64,000 nt of DNA from Rhodanobacteraceae bacterium ZG21-1 (GTDB taxonomy: Bacteria; Pseudomonadota; Gammaproteobacteria; Xanthomonadales; Rhodanobacteraceae), in the NCBI GenBank assembly GCA_021390615.1, contig JAJEJU010000024.1, positions 372,001 to 436,000 on the forward strand, in the 5' to 3' direction. Below the pieces are notes generated by a model, which was not told where the DNA came from, ran no database searches, and saw nothing but the letters and a program-made list of their open reading frames with translations. Shown here piece by piece: positions 6,737-14,711 of the stretch. Numbering within the stretch: the first letter of the stretch is position 1; every line of letters starts with the position of its first letter. Both the position numbers and the translations under genes were made by a program.

Positions 6737-8773
6737 TTACCAGATCTTCACCTGGGTTTCCGGCGGCCGCACCATCGCGTCGCCGGGCTTGCACTGGAAC
6801 GCGCTGGCGAAGGCCGCCATGTTGGACGGCGCACCGATGGCGCGGAATTGCGCCGGCGCGTGCGGGTCGGTGTTGAGCAGGGTGATCTGCGCCTCGGGGC
6901 GGATGTTGCCGCGCCACACGCGGCCCCAGTTGAGGAAGAAGCGCTGGTCCTGGGTATAGCCGTCTATCTTCGAGGCGGCTTCCTGCGGATTCTTCGCCAG
7001 CGCCATCTGCAGCGCGTCGTAGGCGGCATTGAGGCCGCCGAGGTCGCCGATGTTCTCGCCCATGGTGAGCTGGCCGTTGACGTGCTTGCCGGGCAGCGGC
7101 TGGTAGGCGTCGAACTGCGCCGCCAGCTTCGCCGTGCGCTCCTCGAAGGCCTTGCGGTCGGCGTCGGTCCACCAGTTCACGTTGTTGCCCTTGGCGTCGA
7201 ACTTGCTGCCCTGGTCGTCGTAGCCGTGGCCCATTTCGTGGCCGATCACCGCACCGATGCCGCCGTAGTTGATGGCGTCGTCGGCCTTGGGATCGAAGAA
7301 CGGCGGCTGCAGGATCGCCGCCGGGAACACGATCTCGTTCTTCTGCGGGCTGTAGTAGGCGTTCACCGTCTGCGGCGTCATGCCCCACTCGTCGCGATCC
7401 ACCGGCTTGCCGATCTTGGCGACCATGTAGTCGTAGTTGAATTTGTCAGCCGCCTCGACATCGGCGAAATACCGGCCCGGCTGGATCTGCAGGCCGGTCC
7501 AGTCGCGCCATTTGTCCGGATAGCCGATCTTCGGGGTGAAGCTGGCCCACTTCTCCAGCGCCTTCTGCTTGGTGGCCTCGCTCATCCAGGGCAGGTTCTC
7601 GATGCGCTGCTTGTAGGCCGCGCGCAGGTTCTGCACCAGCGCCTCGGCGCGCGCCTTGGACTCGGCCGGGAAGTGGTCGGCGACGTAGAGCTGGCCCAGT
7701 GCCATGCCCATGCTTTCCTCGACGGTGCCCAGCGCGATCTTCCAGCGCGCCTTCATTTCCTTCTGGCCGTTGAGGGTCTTGTCGTTGAAGGCGAAGTCTT
7801 CCTGCTGGAACGGCTTGGACAGGTACGGCGCGGCGCGGTTGATCGCGTGGAAGCGCAGGTAGGCGTGCCAGTCGGAAGCCGGCGTGTCCTTCAGCATCTT
7901 CTCGAATTCGGCGAAGAACTTCGGCTGCGACAGCGAGAAGCTGCTGCCGACGTCGGCGCCCTGCGCCTTGAAGAACGCGGCCCAGTCGAAGTCGGGGGTG
8001 AGCTGATCGGCTTCGGCGAAGCTGACCAGGTGATAGCGGTTTTCCGGCTTGCGCAGCTCGGTGGGCAGCATCGACACGCCGGCCAGGCGCGTCTCGAAAG
8101 CCAGCACCGCCTTGGCCTGCGTCTGTGCGTCGGCGGCCTTGGTGCCGGTCAGCTCGAACAGCTTGGCGATGTGCGCCAGGTAAGCGTCGCGGATCTTCGC
8201 GTAGTCGGGCTTGCTGTAGTAGTCCGCGGTGGGCAGGCCGAGTCCACCCTGGCCCACGTAGGCGATCTGCTGGTCGGAATTCTTGAAGTCGGCGTTGCCG
8301 CCAAAGCGGAACACCGCCGGCTGGCCCTGCGCGTAGCTGTCGCGGATGTAGGCGGCGATCTCGGCCGGGCTCTGCAGCGCGTCGATGCGCGCCAGCTGCG
8401 GCTTGATCGGCTCGAAGCCGGCGTGGTCGATCGCCTTCTCGTCCATGCCGGCCGCATACAGGTAGCCGATCTTCTGCTGGATCGAGCCCGCCGGCAGGCT
8501 GGCGGCCTGCTTGGCTGCGCTCTCGACGATGCCGTGCTGCACGTCGAGGCTGTCCTCGCGCAGTGCGTCGAACGAACCCCAGCGCGTGCGATCCGCGGGA
8601 ATCGGATGGGCGGCGATCCATTTCGCATTCACGAAGCCGTTGAAGTCGCCGCACGGCGACTTGCCGTGGTCGAGTTCGCTCACGTCGAAGGCGGAATAGG
8701 AGGCAGCGCTGGCGCCGGCGGACAGCGCCAGGCCCACGGCCAGCGCGAGCGGTTTCACGAAGCGATCGTTCAT
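6737..8773 (-). CDS. M13 family (neprilysin/PepO-type) zinc metallopeptidase, periplasmic
   Basis: 678 residues with a Sec signal peptide (about 1-24, ending ASAAS). The M13 N-terminal domain starts at SPCGDFNGFVNAKW and the catalytic domain includes NAYYSP. The zinc motif is HEMGH near residue 513, and the third ligand Glu lies in GENIGDLGG near 570. The C-terminus has the family-typical CKPGDAMVR and ends VKIW. M13 enzymes are oligopeptidases that cut small peptides on the amino side of hydrophobic residues. A second M13 gene lies at 47220-49367, but that one is a lipoprotein. The gene is downstream of the SufR-like regulator on the same strand with a 157-bp gap, so it probably has its own promoter. 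Confidence 0.95.
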   Translation of the reverse strand: MNDRFVKPLALAVGLALSAGASAASYSAFDVSELDHGKSPCGDFNGFVNAKWIAAHPIPADRTRWGSFDALREDSLDVQHGIVESAAKQAASLPAGSIQQKIGYLYAAGMDEKAIDHAGFEPIKPQLARIDALQSPAEIAAYIRDSYAQGQPAVFRFGGNADFKNSDQQIAYVGQGGLGLPTADYYSKPDYAKIRDAYLAHIAKLFELTGTKAADAQTQAKAVLAFETRLAGVSMLPTELRKPENRYHLVSFAEADQLTPDFDWAAFFKAQGADVGSSFSLSQPKFFAEFEKMLKDTPASDWHAYLRFHAINRAAPYLSKPFQQEDFAFNDKTLNGQKEMKARWKIALGTVEESMGMALGQLYVADHFPAESKARAEALVQNLRAAYKQRIENLPWMSEATKQKALEKWASFTPKIGYPDKWRDWTGLQIQPGRYFADVEAADKFNYDYMVAKIGKPVDRDEWGMTPQTVNAYYSPQKNEIVFPAAILQPPFFDPKADDAINYGGIGAVIGHEMGHGYDDQGSKFDAKGNNVNWWTDADRKAFEERTAKLAAQFDAYQPLPGKHVNGQLTMGENIGDLGGLNAAYDALQMALAKNPQEAASKIDGYTQDQRFFLNWGRVWRGNIRPEAQITLLNTDPHAPAQFRAIGAPSNMAAFASAFQCKPGDAMVRPPETQVKIW

Positions 8774-8930
8774 GGAAATTTCCCGATGGAGGGATGCGCG
8801 CGGGCATCCGGAAAGCTGGAAGCCGAGGCCGTGCGGCCCGACAGACCACCCTAGACAGGCGGTGCGGGCGCGGCCCAGTGTCGAAGGTCATGCCTGTCGA
8901 CGGCCGGCCCGCGCGGTGGCGCGGCGCGCG

Positions 8931-9572
8931 CTAGGCCGGGGTGATGCGGTAGGTGCAGCGGCGTCCGCCGGCGAGCAGATGCTGTTCGCGCACCACGCGA
9001 GCGTCCTTTCCCAGCACCGCGCGGAACAGTGCCAGTTCGGCGCGGCAGAAACCCTGGCAGGCCTGCGCGGCGGCACAGATCGGACAATGGTCCTCGATCA
9101 GCAGCCAGTCGCGGCCGTCGCGTTCGGCGCGCGCCATGTAGCCTTCGCGCTCGCGCAGCGCGGCCAGGCGCCGCACGCGCTCGCCCAGGCTGCGCGCGCC
9201 TTGTAGCGATTCCGCGTAGTGGCGGCGGTTCTCTTCGGCGCGCGCGTCGATCAGCCGGTCCACGCCGGCGTCGCCGTGCAGCGCGCGCATCGACGCGATC
9301 AGGTCCAGCGCGAGCTGGGCATGCGCGTCGGGGAAGCGCGCATGGCCGGCGGCGGTCAGGTTCCACAACTGGCGTGGACGCCCGGCGCCGCTGCTGCGCT
9401 CCAGGCTGCCCTCGAGCAGGCCGGCCTCGGCCAGCTTCTGCACCTGCTGGCGCACCGCCTCGGCGGTGAGCTGCAAGCTGCCGGCGAGGGTGGCGGTGCT
9501 CTGCGCGCCGTGGCTCTTCAACCGGAACAGGATCCGCTGCGCCGTCTGCTCGTTTTTATTTTCCAAGTTCAT
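8931..9572 (-). CDS. SufR-like (COG2345) winged-helix regulator with Cys cluster
   Basis: 213 residues. An N-terminal winged helix-turn-helix (about 10-75, TLAGSLQLTAEAVRQQVQKL and the wing GRPRQLWNLT) is followed by a dimerisation region. The C-terminal part has Cys163, 166, 172, 176 and 206 arranged as in the iron-sulfur regulator SufR and its COG2345 relatives. This suggests a metal or [Fe-S] cluster sensor that represses its targets. The gene is divergent from an MFS transporter, and an inverted repeat (9557-9626) spans the shared promoter and the regulator's own start, so autoregulation and control of the pump are likely. Cluster binding is inferred from Cys placement only. Confidence 0.8.
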   Translation of the reverse strand: MNLENKNEQTAQRILFRLKSHGAQSTATLAGSLQLTAEAVRQQVQKLAEAGLLEGSLERSSGAGRPRQLWNLTAAGHARFPDAHAQLALDLIASMRALHGDAGVDRLIDARAEENRRHYAESLQGARSLGERVRRLAALREREGYMARAERDGRDWLLIEDHCPICAAAQACQGFCRAELALFRAVLGKDARVVREQHLLAGGRRCTYRITPA

Positions 9573-9626
9573 GCTTGTTTATTTAGGCAGGCCGCGCATA
9601 ATACGCAAGCGAAAACTTGGATATTA
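9557..9626. promoter_or_regulatory. Divergent operator/promoter with 21-bp inverted repeat
   Basis: Arms at 9557-9577 and 9606-9626 match inversely at 16 of 21 positions, with shared cores CCAAGTT and GCTTG. They flank a 28-bp AT-richer centre. The left arm overlaps the start of the regulator gene; the right arm is upstream of the MFS start at 9658. This is a good candidate binding site for the adjacent SufR-like regulator. Confidence 0.65.
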
Positions 9627-9657
9627 GGCGCGTCCACCGCGCACTGTCGAGGCTGCC

Positions 9658-11088
9658 ATGGCCGCTGCATCGGTCGTTTCATCGTCGTCCTCTTCCGCCG
9701 ACCAGGCTTCCTGGGCCGGCCTGCTCTCCGGCCGCAACGGCATGCGCTCGCTGGCCCTGGCCAGCGGCACCGCGCTGCATGCGGTCAACATCTACGTGGT
9801 CACCACCATCATGCCCTCGATCGTGGCCGACATCGGCGGGCTGGCCTACTACGCCTGGAACACCACGCTGTTCGTGATCGCCTCGATCGTGGGCGCCGCC
9901 CTGGCCGCGCCGCTGGCCGCGCAACGGGGCGGCAAGGCAGCCTATCTGCTGGCGCTGGGCGTGTTCGCGTCGGGTTCGCTGGTCTGTGCGCTGGCGCCCT
10001 CGATGGCCTGGCTGCTGGCCGGGCGCAGCCTGCAGGGTTTCGGCGGCGGCGTGCTGGTGTCGCTGGCCTACGTGCTGATCCGGCAGGTGTTCGAACCGCA
10101 TTACTGGCCGCGCGCGATGGGCATGATTTCGGCGATGTGGGGCGTGGCCAGCCTGTCGGGGCCGGCGATCGGCGGCTTGTTCGCGCAGGCCGGCGTGTGG
10201 CGGGCGTCGTTCTGGGTTTTGCTGCCAGCGGTGGCCTTGCTGGCCTTCGTGGTGCTGGGCTGGCTGCCGGCCGGACGGCAGGGCACTCGTGTCGGCCGCG
10301 TGCCGGCCGGGCGGCTGGCCTTGCTGGCGCTGTCGGCGCTGGCGATTTCGCTGGCCAGCCTCGGCGCATCGCGCGGGCTGCAGGCGCTGGGTGTGGGTAT
10401 CGGCCTGGCGCTGGCGGTATGGATCGTTGCGCTGGACCGCCGCGCCGCCAACGGCCTGCTGCCGCGCGACGGCTATCGGCCGACCCGGCTGCGTGCGATC
10501 TACGTGGTGATGAGCCTGCTGGTGATCGGCAGCACGGTGGAGATCTTCGTGCCGTATTTCCTGCAGACCATCCAGGGCCGCAGTCCGCTGGCAGCCGGTT
10601 ATCTCACCGCGGTGATGGCCGCCGGCTGGAGCTTCGGCTCGACCCTGAGCGCCGGCCGCAGCGCGGCTTTCGCCAGGATGGCGATGCGCGCCGGTCCGCT
10701 GCTGATGGCGTTGTCGCTGGCTGCGCTGTCCTGGCTGCTGCGCCAGCCGGCCGCGCAAGTGCAGGGCATCGGCTTCGCCCTGCTGTGCACCGCGCTGGCC
10801 GGAGTCGGCCTGGGCATCGGCCTGTCCTGGCCGCACCTGCTCACCGCCTTGCTGGCCTCCGCGCCGCCCGAGCAGGGCGATGCGGCTTCCGCGTCGATCT
10901 CCACCGTGCAGCTGTACGCGATGTCGATGGGCGCGGCGCTGGCCGGCCTGGTCGCCAATGCCGCGGGGCTCAGCGCCCCCGGCGGCGTCGCCGGCGCGCA
11001 GCAGGCGGCGCTGTGGCTGCTCGGCGGGTTCGCCGTACTGACCGCGCTGAGCCTGCCGGCGGCGCGCCGCGCGGCGGAGCCAGACTGA
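9658..11088 (+). CDS. MFS transporter (DHA2-like drug/metabolite exporter)
   Basis: 476 residues with about 13-14 predicted membrane helices. The first helix is around ALASGTALHAVNIYVVTTIMPSI, the usual DHA2 opening for drug exporters, and the conserved loop motif includes LAAQRGGKAAYL. It probably exports a toxic compound or metabolite across the inner membrane using the proton gradient; the substrate is unknown. It is divergent from a SufR-like regulator with a strong inverted repeat between them, so expression is probably derepressed by redox or metal stress. The iron superoxide dismutase gene follows 33 bp later on the same strand, which fits a redox theme. Confidence 0.85.
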   Translation: MAAASVVSSSSSSADQASWAGLLSGRNGMRSLALASGTALHAVNIYVVTTIMPSIVADIGGLAYYAWNTTLFVIASIVGAALAAPLAAQRGGKAAYLLALGVFASGSLVCALAPSMAWLLAGRSLQGFGGGVLVSLAYVLIRQVFEPHYWPRAMGMISAMWGVASLSGPAIGGLFAQAGVWRASFWVLLPAVALLAFVVLGWLPAGRQGTRVGRVPAGRLALLALSALAISLASLGASRGLQALGVGIGLALAVWIVALDRRAANGLLPRDGYRPTRLRAIYVVMSLLVIGSTVEIFVPYFLQTIQGRSPLAAGYLTAVMAAGWSFGSTLSAGRSAAFARMAMRAGPLLMALSLAALSWLLRQPAAQVQGIGFALLCTALAGVGLGIGLSWPHLLTALLASAPPEQGDAASASISTVQLYAMSMGAALAGLVANAAGLSAPGGVAGAQQAALWLLGGFAVLTALSLPAARRAAEPD

Positions 11089-11121
11089 ACTTTCATCCAT
11101 GCCACCTCGAGGAGCCCAACC

Positions 11122-11700
11122 ATGGCGATCGAACTTCCCCCGCTGCCCTACGAAAAGCATGCGCTAGCACCGCACATCTCGGCCGAAACGCTGGAGTACC
11201 ACTACGGCAAGCATCACCAGGCCTACGTCACCAACCTCAATAACTTGATCAAGGGCACCGAGTTCGAGGACGCCAAGCTAGAAGACATCATCAAGAAGTC
11301 CTCCGGCGGCGTGTTCAACAACGCCGCGCAGATCTGGAACCACACCTTCTACTGGCACTCGCTCAGCCCCAAGGGCGGCCACGAGCCCACCGGCAAGCTG
11401 GCCGACGCCATCGCTAAGGCCTTCGGCTCCTTCGCCAGCTTCAAGGAAGAGTTCACCAAGTCCGCCGCCGGCAACTTCGGTTCGGGCTGGACCTGGCTGG
11501 TGCAGCGTCCCGACGGTGCACTGGGCATCGTCAACACCTCCAACGCGGCCACCCCGATCACCGGCAGCGACAAGCCGCTGCTGACCGTGGACGTGTGGGA
11601 GCACGCCTACTACATCGACTACCGCAACGCGCGCCCGAAGTACCTGGAAGCCTTCTGGAACCTGGTCAACTGGGAATTCGCCGCCAAGAACCTGGCCTGA
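11122..11700 (+). CDS. sodB: Superoxide dismutase, iron type
   Basis: 192 residues, full length. It converts superoxide to hydrogen peroxide and oxygen in the cytoplasm. Metal ligands are His27, His74, Asp157 and His161. The iron-type signature is present: [13 protein letters not shown] with the outer-sphere Gln at 70, and no Mn-type Gln in the SGWTWL segment. The start at 11122 follows a GAGGAG ribosome site. It lies 33 bp downstream of the MFS gene and is followed by a Rho-independent terminator, so it may be the last gene of that transcript or have its own promoter. Confidence 0.97.
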   Translation: MAIELPPLPYEKHALAPHISAETLEYHYGKHHQAYVTNLNNLIKGTEFEDAKLEDIIKKSSGGVFNNAAQIWNHTFYWHSLSPKGGHEPTGKLADAIAKAFGSFASFKEEFTKSAAGNFGSGWTWLVQRPDGALGIVNTSNAATPITGSDKPLLTVDVWEHAYYIDYRNARPKYLEAFWNLVNWEFAAKNLA

Positions 11701-11718
11701 TCCGACCAGGTCGTCGAG

Positions 11719-11747
11719 AACGGGGCCGGCAACGGTCCCGTTTTTTT
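11719..11747 (+). terminator. Rho-independent terminator after sodB
   Basis: AACGGGGCC pairs with GGTCCCGTT (one G-U) around GGCAAC-type loop bases and is followed by seven T. Confidence 0.9.
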
Positions 11748-11877
11748 ATGGCCTCGTGTTCATGGCGAGTTCCTGCCGATCGCTGCGCGCGAACTCAGGG
11801 CTGCACGTGACTTGAGCGCATGGCCGGCCAACGGCTCACGCATAGGCGCGATCACCGTCGCGCATTATCATCGCTGC

Positions 11878-12426
11878 ATGTCTGTCCGTTCTTTTCCCGT
11901 ATTCCGTGCGGCCGGGACCGCCGACGCCGAAGCCGTGGTGCGGTTGGTGGAGAGCGCCTATCGCGGCGACTCCGGTCGTCGCGGCTGGACCACCGAGGCG
12001 GATCTGCTGGACGGTCGCCGCACCGATGCGGCGATGGTGGCCGAGCTGATCGCGACGCCGCGCAGCCTGATCCTGCTGGCCGAGCAGGGCGGAACGCTGC
12101 ACGGCTGCTGTCACCTCGCCTGGCAGGACGAGGCGGGCTACTTCGGCATGTTCGCAGTCGATCCCTCGCAGCAGGGCGGCGGCCTGGGCAAGGCGATGTT
12201 GGCCGAGGCCGAGCGCATCGTGCGCGAAGAGTGGCAGGGGCAGCGCATGCGCATGTCGGTGATCGAGCAGCGGGCGGAACTGATCGCCTGGTACGAACGC
12301 CGCGGTTACCGCCGTACCGGCGAGTACCGGCCATTCCCATACGGCGACGAGCGCTTCGGCATCCCGCGCCGCGACGACCTGCGCTTCGAGTGGCTGCTCA
12401 AGGAATTCGCGGGAGCCCGCGCATGA
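11878..12426 (+). CDS. GNAT family N-acetyltransferase
   Basis: 182 residues with the GNAT fold: an N-terminal ATADAEAVVRLVESAYR-type strand/helix, motif A with the acetyl-CoA loop around GMFAVDPSQQGGGLGKAML (Q-x-x-G-x-G variant), and motif B WYERRGYRRTGE. It acetylates an unknown small molecule or protein. The ATG at 11878 was chosen over upstream in-frame starts because homology to GNATs begins at FRAAGTADAEA. It overlaps the Rieske protein gene by ATGA, so the two are translationally coupled. Confidence 0.85.
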   Translation: MSVRSFPVFRAAGTADAEAVVRLVESAYRGDSGRRGWTTEADLLDGRRTDAAMVAELIATPRSLILLAEQGGTLHGCCHLAWQDEAGYFGMFAVDPSQQGGGLGKAMLAEAERIVREEWQGQRMRMSVIEQRAELIAWYERRGYRRTGEYRPFPYGDERFGIPRRDDLRFEWLLKEFAGARA

Positions 12427-12737
12427 ACGGCTGGGTGCGCGTGGGCACACGCAGCGAGCTGCTGCCCGGCGAGTTCCGCGTGGTGTGGGACGGCGATACC
12501 GCGATCGCGGTGTACAACATCGACGGCGACCTGTACGCCATCGAGGACGTGTGCAGTCACGACGGCGGCGAGCTGGCCGGCGGCGAGGTCTTCGGCTTCG
12601 AAGTGGAATGTCCGCGCCACGGTGCGCGCTTCGACGTGCGTAGCGGCGCGGTGACCTGTCCGCCGGCCTACGAGCCGATCGCCAGCTTCCCGGTGCAGGA
12701 AGCGGACGGCATCATCTGGACCCGCGACGACCGCTGA
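12423..12737 (+). CDS. Rieske [2Fe-2S] ferredoxin-like protein
   Basis: 104 residues, a stand-alone Rieske domain. Cluster ligands are Cys44-x-His46 (CSHDGGEL) and Cys63-x-x-His66 (CPRHGARF). This is the size of small ferredoxins of non-heme iron oxygenase systems (BphF/NirD-like). It would carry electrons in the cytoplasm, but no oxygenase is visible nearby, so its partner is unknown. The start codon overlaps the stop of the GNAT gene. The downstream gene is convergent. Confidence 0.9.
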   Translation: MNGWVRVGTRSELLPGEFRVVWDGDTAIAVYNIDGDLYAIEDVCSHDGGELAGGEVFGFEVECPRHGARFDVRSGAVTCPPAYEPIASFPVQEADGIIWTRDDR

Positions 12738-12871
12738 GTCCGCCCGTCTCGCCGGAAAGACCTTTGAAAGGGCGCATTTCTACGATGCCGGGCTGGTACG
12801 GCTGGCAGGGTGGCAGCGAAGTGCGTTCCTTCCGACATCGCCGCACCGGCGCAATGGCCGGGCAGCTGCCT

Positions 12872-14104
12872 TCACGGCGCGCGCTTCAGCGCGAGCACGG
12901 CGTTCAGTCCGCCGAACGCGAACGAGTTGCTCAGCGCCGCGCGCACCGGCATGACGCGCGCCACGTTGGGCACGTAGTCGAGATCGCAGGCAGGGTCGAC
13001 CACGTCGAGGTTGGCGGTCGGGGGCACCACGCCTTCGCGCAGGGCCTGCACCACCGCGACCAGTTCCAGCGCGCCCGAGGCGCCCATCGCATGGCCGTGC
13101 ATCGACTTGGTCGAGGACACCGCCAGGCGCTCGGCCGCGCTGCCGAAGATCTGCCGGATCGCGCGGGTCTCGGTGATGTCGTTGGCCTGGGTGGCGGTGC
13201 CGTGCGCATTGATGTAGTCGACGTCGCCGGGCGCCAGGCCGGCATCGGCGAGCGCGCCGGCGATCGCCGCGGCGGCGCCGTTCGGGTCCGGCGCCACGAT
13301 ATCGCCGGCGTCGGCGCTCATGCCGCTGCCGCCGAATTCGGCCAGGATCTGCGCGCCGCGCGCCTGGGCCAGGTCCATCGCTTCCAGCACGAACACGCCG
13401 GCGCCTTCGCCCAGCACCAGGCCGCGCCGGTTGACGCTGAACGGTCGGCAGGTGTCGTCGGCCAGCACGCGCATCGCCTCCCAGGCGCGCAGCGTGCCGT
13501 AGTTGAGGCAGGAGTCGGTGCCGCCGACGACGGCCGCGTCGGCCAGGCCGGCGCGCAGCATCAGCACCGCCTGCGCGATCGCATGGTTGCTCGAGGCGCA
13601 GGCGCTGGCGACCACGAAGGCCGGTCCGTGCAGCTCGTGTGCCATGCTGATCTGGCTGGCCGGGGCGTTCATCATGCTGCGCACGATGGTCAGCGGGTGC
13701 ACCCGGCTGGAGTTCTCCGCATACAGCCGCTTGTACTGCTCGTCGAGGGTGGTTTCGCCGCCGATGCCGCTGCCGATCACCACCGCGGTACGCCGGTTCA
13801 GCCCGTCGCGGGCGAACTCGATTCCGCTCTGCCGGATCGCCTCGCGCGCCGCCAGCAGGGCGAACTGCGAGGTGCGGTCGAGCATCGGCAGCATGCGCTC
13901 GTCGAAGTGCGCGGCCGCATCGTAATCGGCCGGCACCTGGGCGGCCACGCGCACGCGCAGCCGCTCGGCGTCGGCATGGCGCAGCCGCGCAATGCCGCTG
14001 CGGCCTTCGCGCAGGCCATGCCACAGCGGTTCGGCGCCCAGGCCGAAGGCGCTGACCGCGCCGAGGCCGGTGATGGCGATGCGGCGATGCGCGGCGACGC
14101 TCAC
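12872..14104 (-). CDS. Beta-ketoacyl-ACP synthase, FabF/NodE-type (dedicated)
   Basis: 410 residues, full-length type II condensing enzyme. The active-site set is intact: Cys169 (VASACASSNHA), His301 (NAHGTATQAND), Lys333 and His338 (STKSMHGHAMGASG). It elongates acyl-ACP by two carbons with malonyl-ACP. It starts at a GTG whose TGA overlap with the preceding ACP gene couples the two. There is no FabG, FabZ or FabD nearby, and the gene sits beside an N-acyltransferase and an aminotransferase. It is therefore more likely a specialised synthase giving an unusual acyl chain (as NodE/NodF do) than the housekeeping FabF. Enzyme class is secure; pathway is inferred. Confidence 0.9.
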   Translation of the reverse strand: MSVAAHRRIAITGLGAVSAFGLGAEPLWHGLREGRSGIARLRHADAERLRVRVAAQVPADYDAAAHFDERMLPMLDRTSQFALLAAREAIRQSGIEFARDGLNRRTAVVIGSGIGGETTLDEQYKRLYAENSSRVHPLTIVRSMMNAPASQISMAHELHGPAFVVASACASSNHAIAQAVLMLRAGLADAAVVGGTDSCLNYGTLRAWEAMRVLADDTCRPFSVNRRGLVLGEGAGVFVLEAMDLAQARGAQILAEFGGSGMSADAGDIVAPDPNGAAAAIAGALADAGLAPGDVDYINAHGTATQANDITETRAIRQIFGSAAERLAVSSTKSMHGHAMGASGALELVAVVQALREGVVPPTANLDVVDPACDLDYVPNVARVMPVRAALSNSFAFGGLNAVLALKRAP

Positions 14105-14373
14105 GCCGCGCCGTCCTTGCTCGCCAGCGCCTTGTTCACCGCATCGACCAGGCTCTGTACGGTGTCGGTGTCGAAATTGGTGCCCTGGTCCGGGAAGGTG
14201 ATGTCGAAGTGTTCCTCGATGTCGAAGATCACTTCGATCGCGTCCAGCGAGGCCACGCCGAGATCCTTCAGGGTGGACTCGGGACGAATCATCGCCGGGT
14301 CGACCTTGGCCTGCTTGGCGATGATCTCGGTGATCTGTGCCGGAATGTCGTTGGTTGGGCTGTCGTTGGTCAT
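14101..14373 (-). CDS. Acyl carrier protein (dedicated)
   Basis: 90 residues with the four-helix ACP pattern. The phosphopantetheine site is Ser42 in LGVASLDAIEVIF. The usual Asp before the Ser (D-S-L) is replaced by Ala, which sets it apart from housekeeping AcpP. The C-terminal half is acidic, with FDIEEHFDITFPDQ as in many specialised ACPs. It must be charged by a phosphopantetheinyl transferase encoded elsewhere. It is the first gene of a two-gene unit with the ketosynthase (GTGA overlap) and divergent from the N-acyltransferase gene. Confidence 0.92.
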   Translation of the reverse strand: MTNDSPTNDIPAQITEIIAKQAKVDPAMIRPESTLKDLGVASLDAIEVIFDIEEHFDITFPDQGTNFDTDTVQSLVDAVNKALASKDGAA

Positions 14374-14711
14374 GGGACAACGTTCCTCGCTCGCCGGTGG
14401 CAGTGGCCCGATCATAGAGCCTGTCGGCCTGTTTCGAACCGTCCGCGGCGTCCGGGCCCTCGGGCCTGGCCGGGGCGGGTCGGCACGGCAGGCGGCAGGT
14501 TCGCGCAAGGCCGTCGTCGCCGCGTCCTCGCGTGTTGCCCGGGGGACGATCTCATCGCGCGCCGGTGTATCGGCATACACTTTGTCGTCGCGGCCTGGTG
14601 GGCCTGCAGGCGCACCGCTGCGGAGGCGCGGTACGAGTCCCCGCTTGGGCTTCGTACCATCCGGCATCGCCTCACCGGCTTTTACCTCAGTCTAATCGGC
14701 CCGGCTTCCTC
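14374..14711. other. Intergenic region between the ACP and N-acyltransferase genes
   Basis: 338 bp between divergently transcribed genes; it must hold both promoters. No convincing -35/-10 pair, repeat or small gene was recognised. TCTAAT at about 14691-14696 is a possible -10 for the rightward genes. Confidence 0.5.

Noticed and set aside
12872-14373. Aryl-polyene (xanthomonadin) or housekeeping fatty-acid cluster
   Set aside because: There is no dehydratase, ketoreductase, MMPL exporter or LolA-like protein, and no FabD/FabG/plsX neighbours. Only one ACP and one ketosynthase are present.
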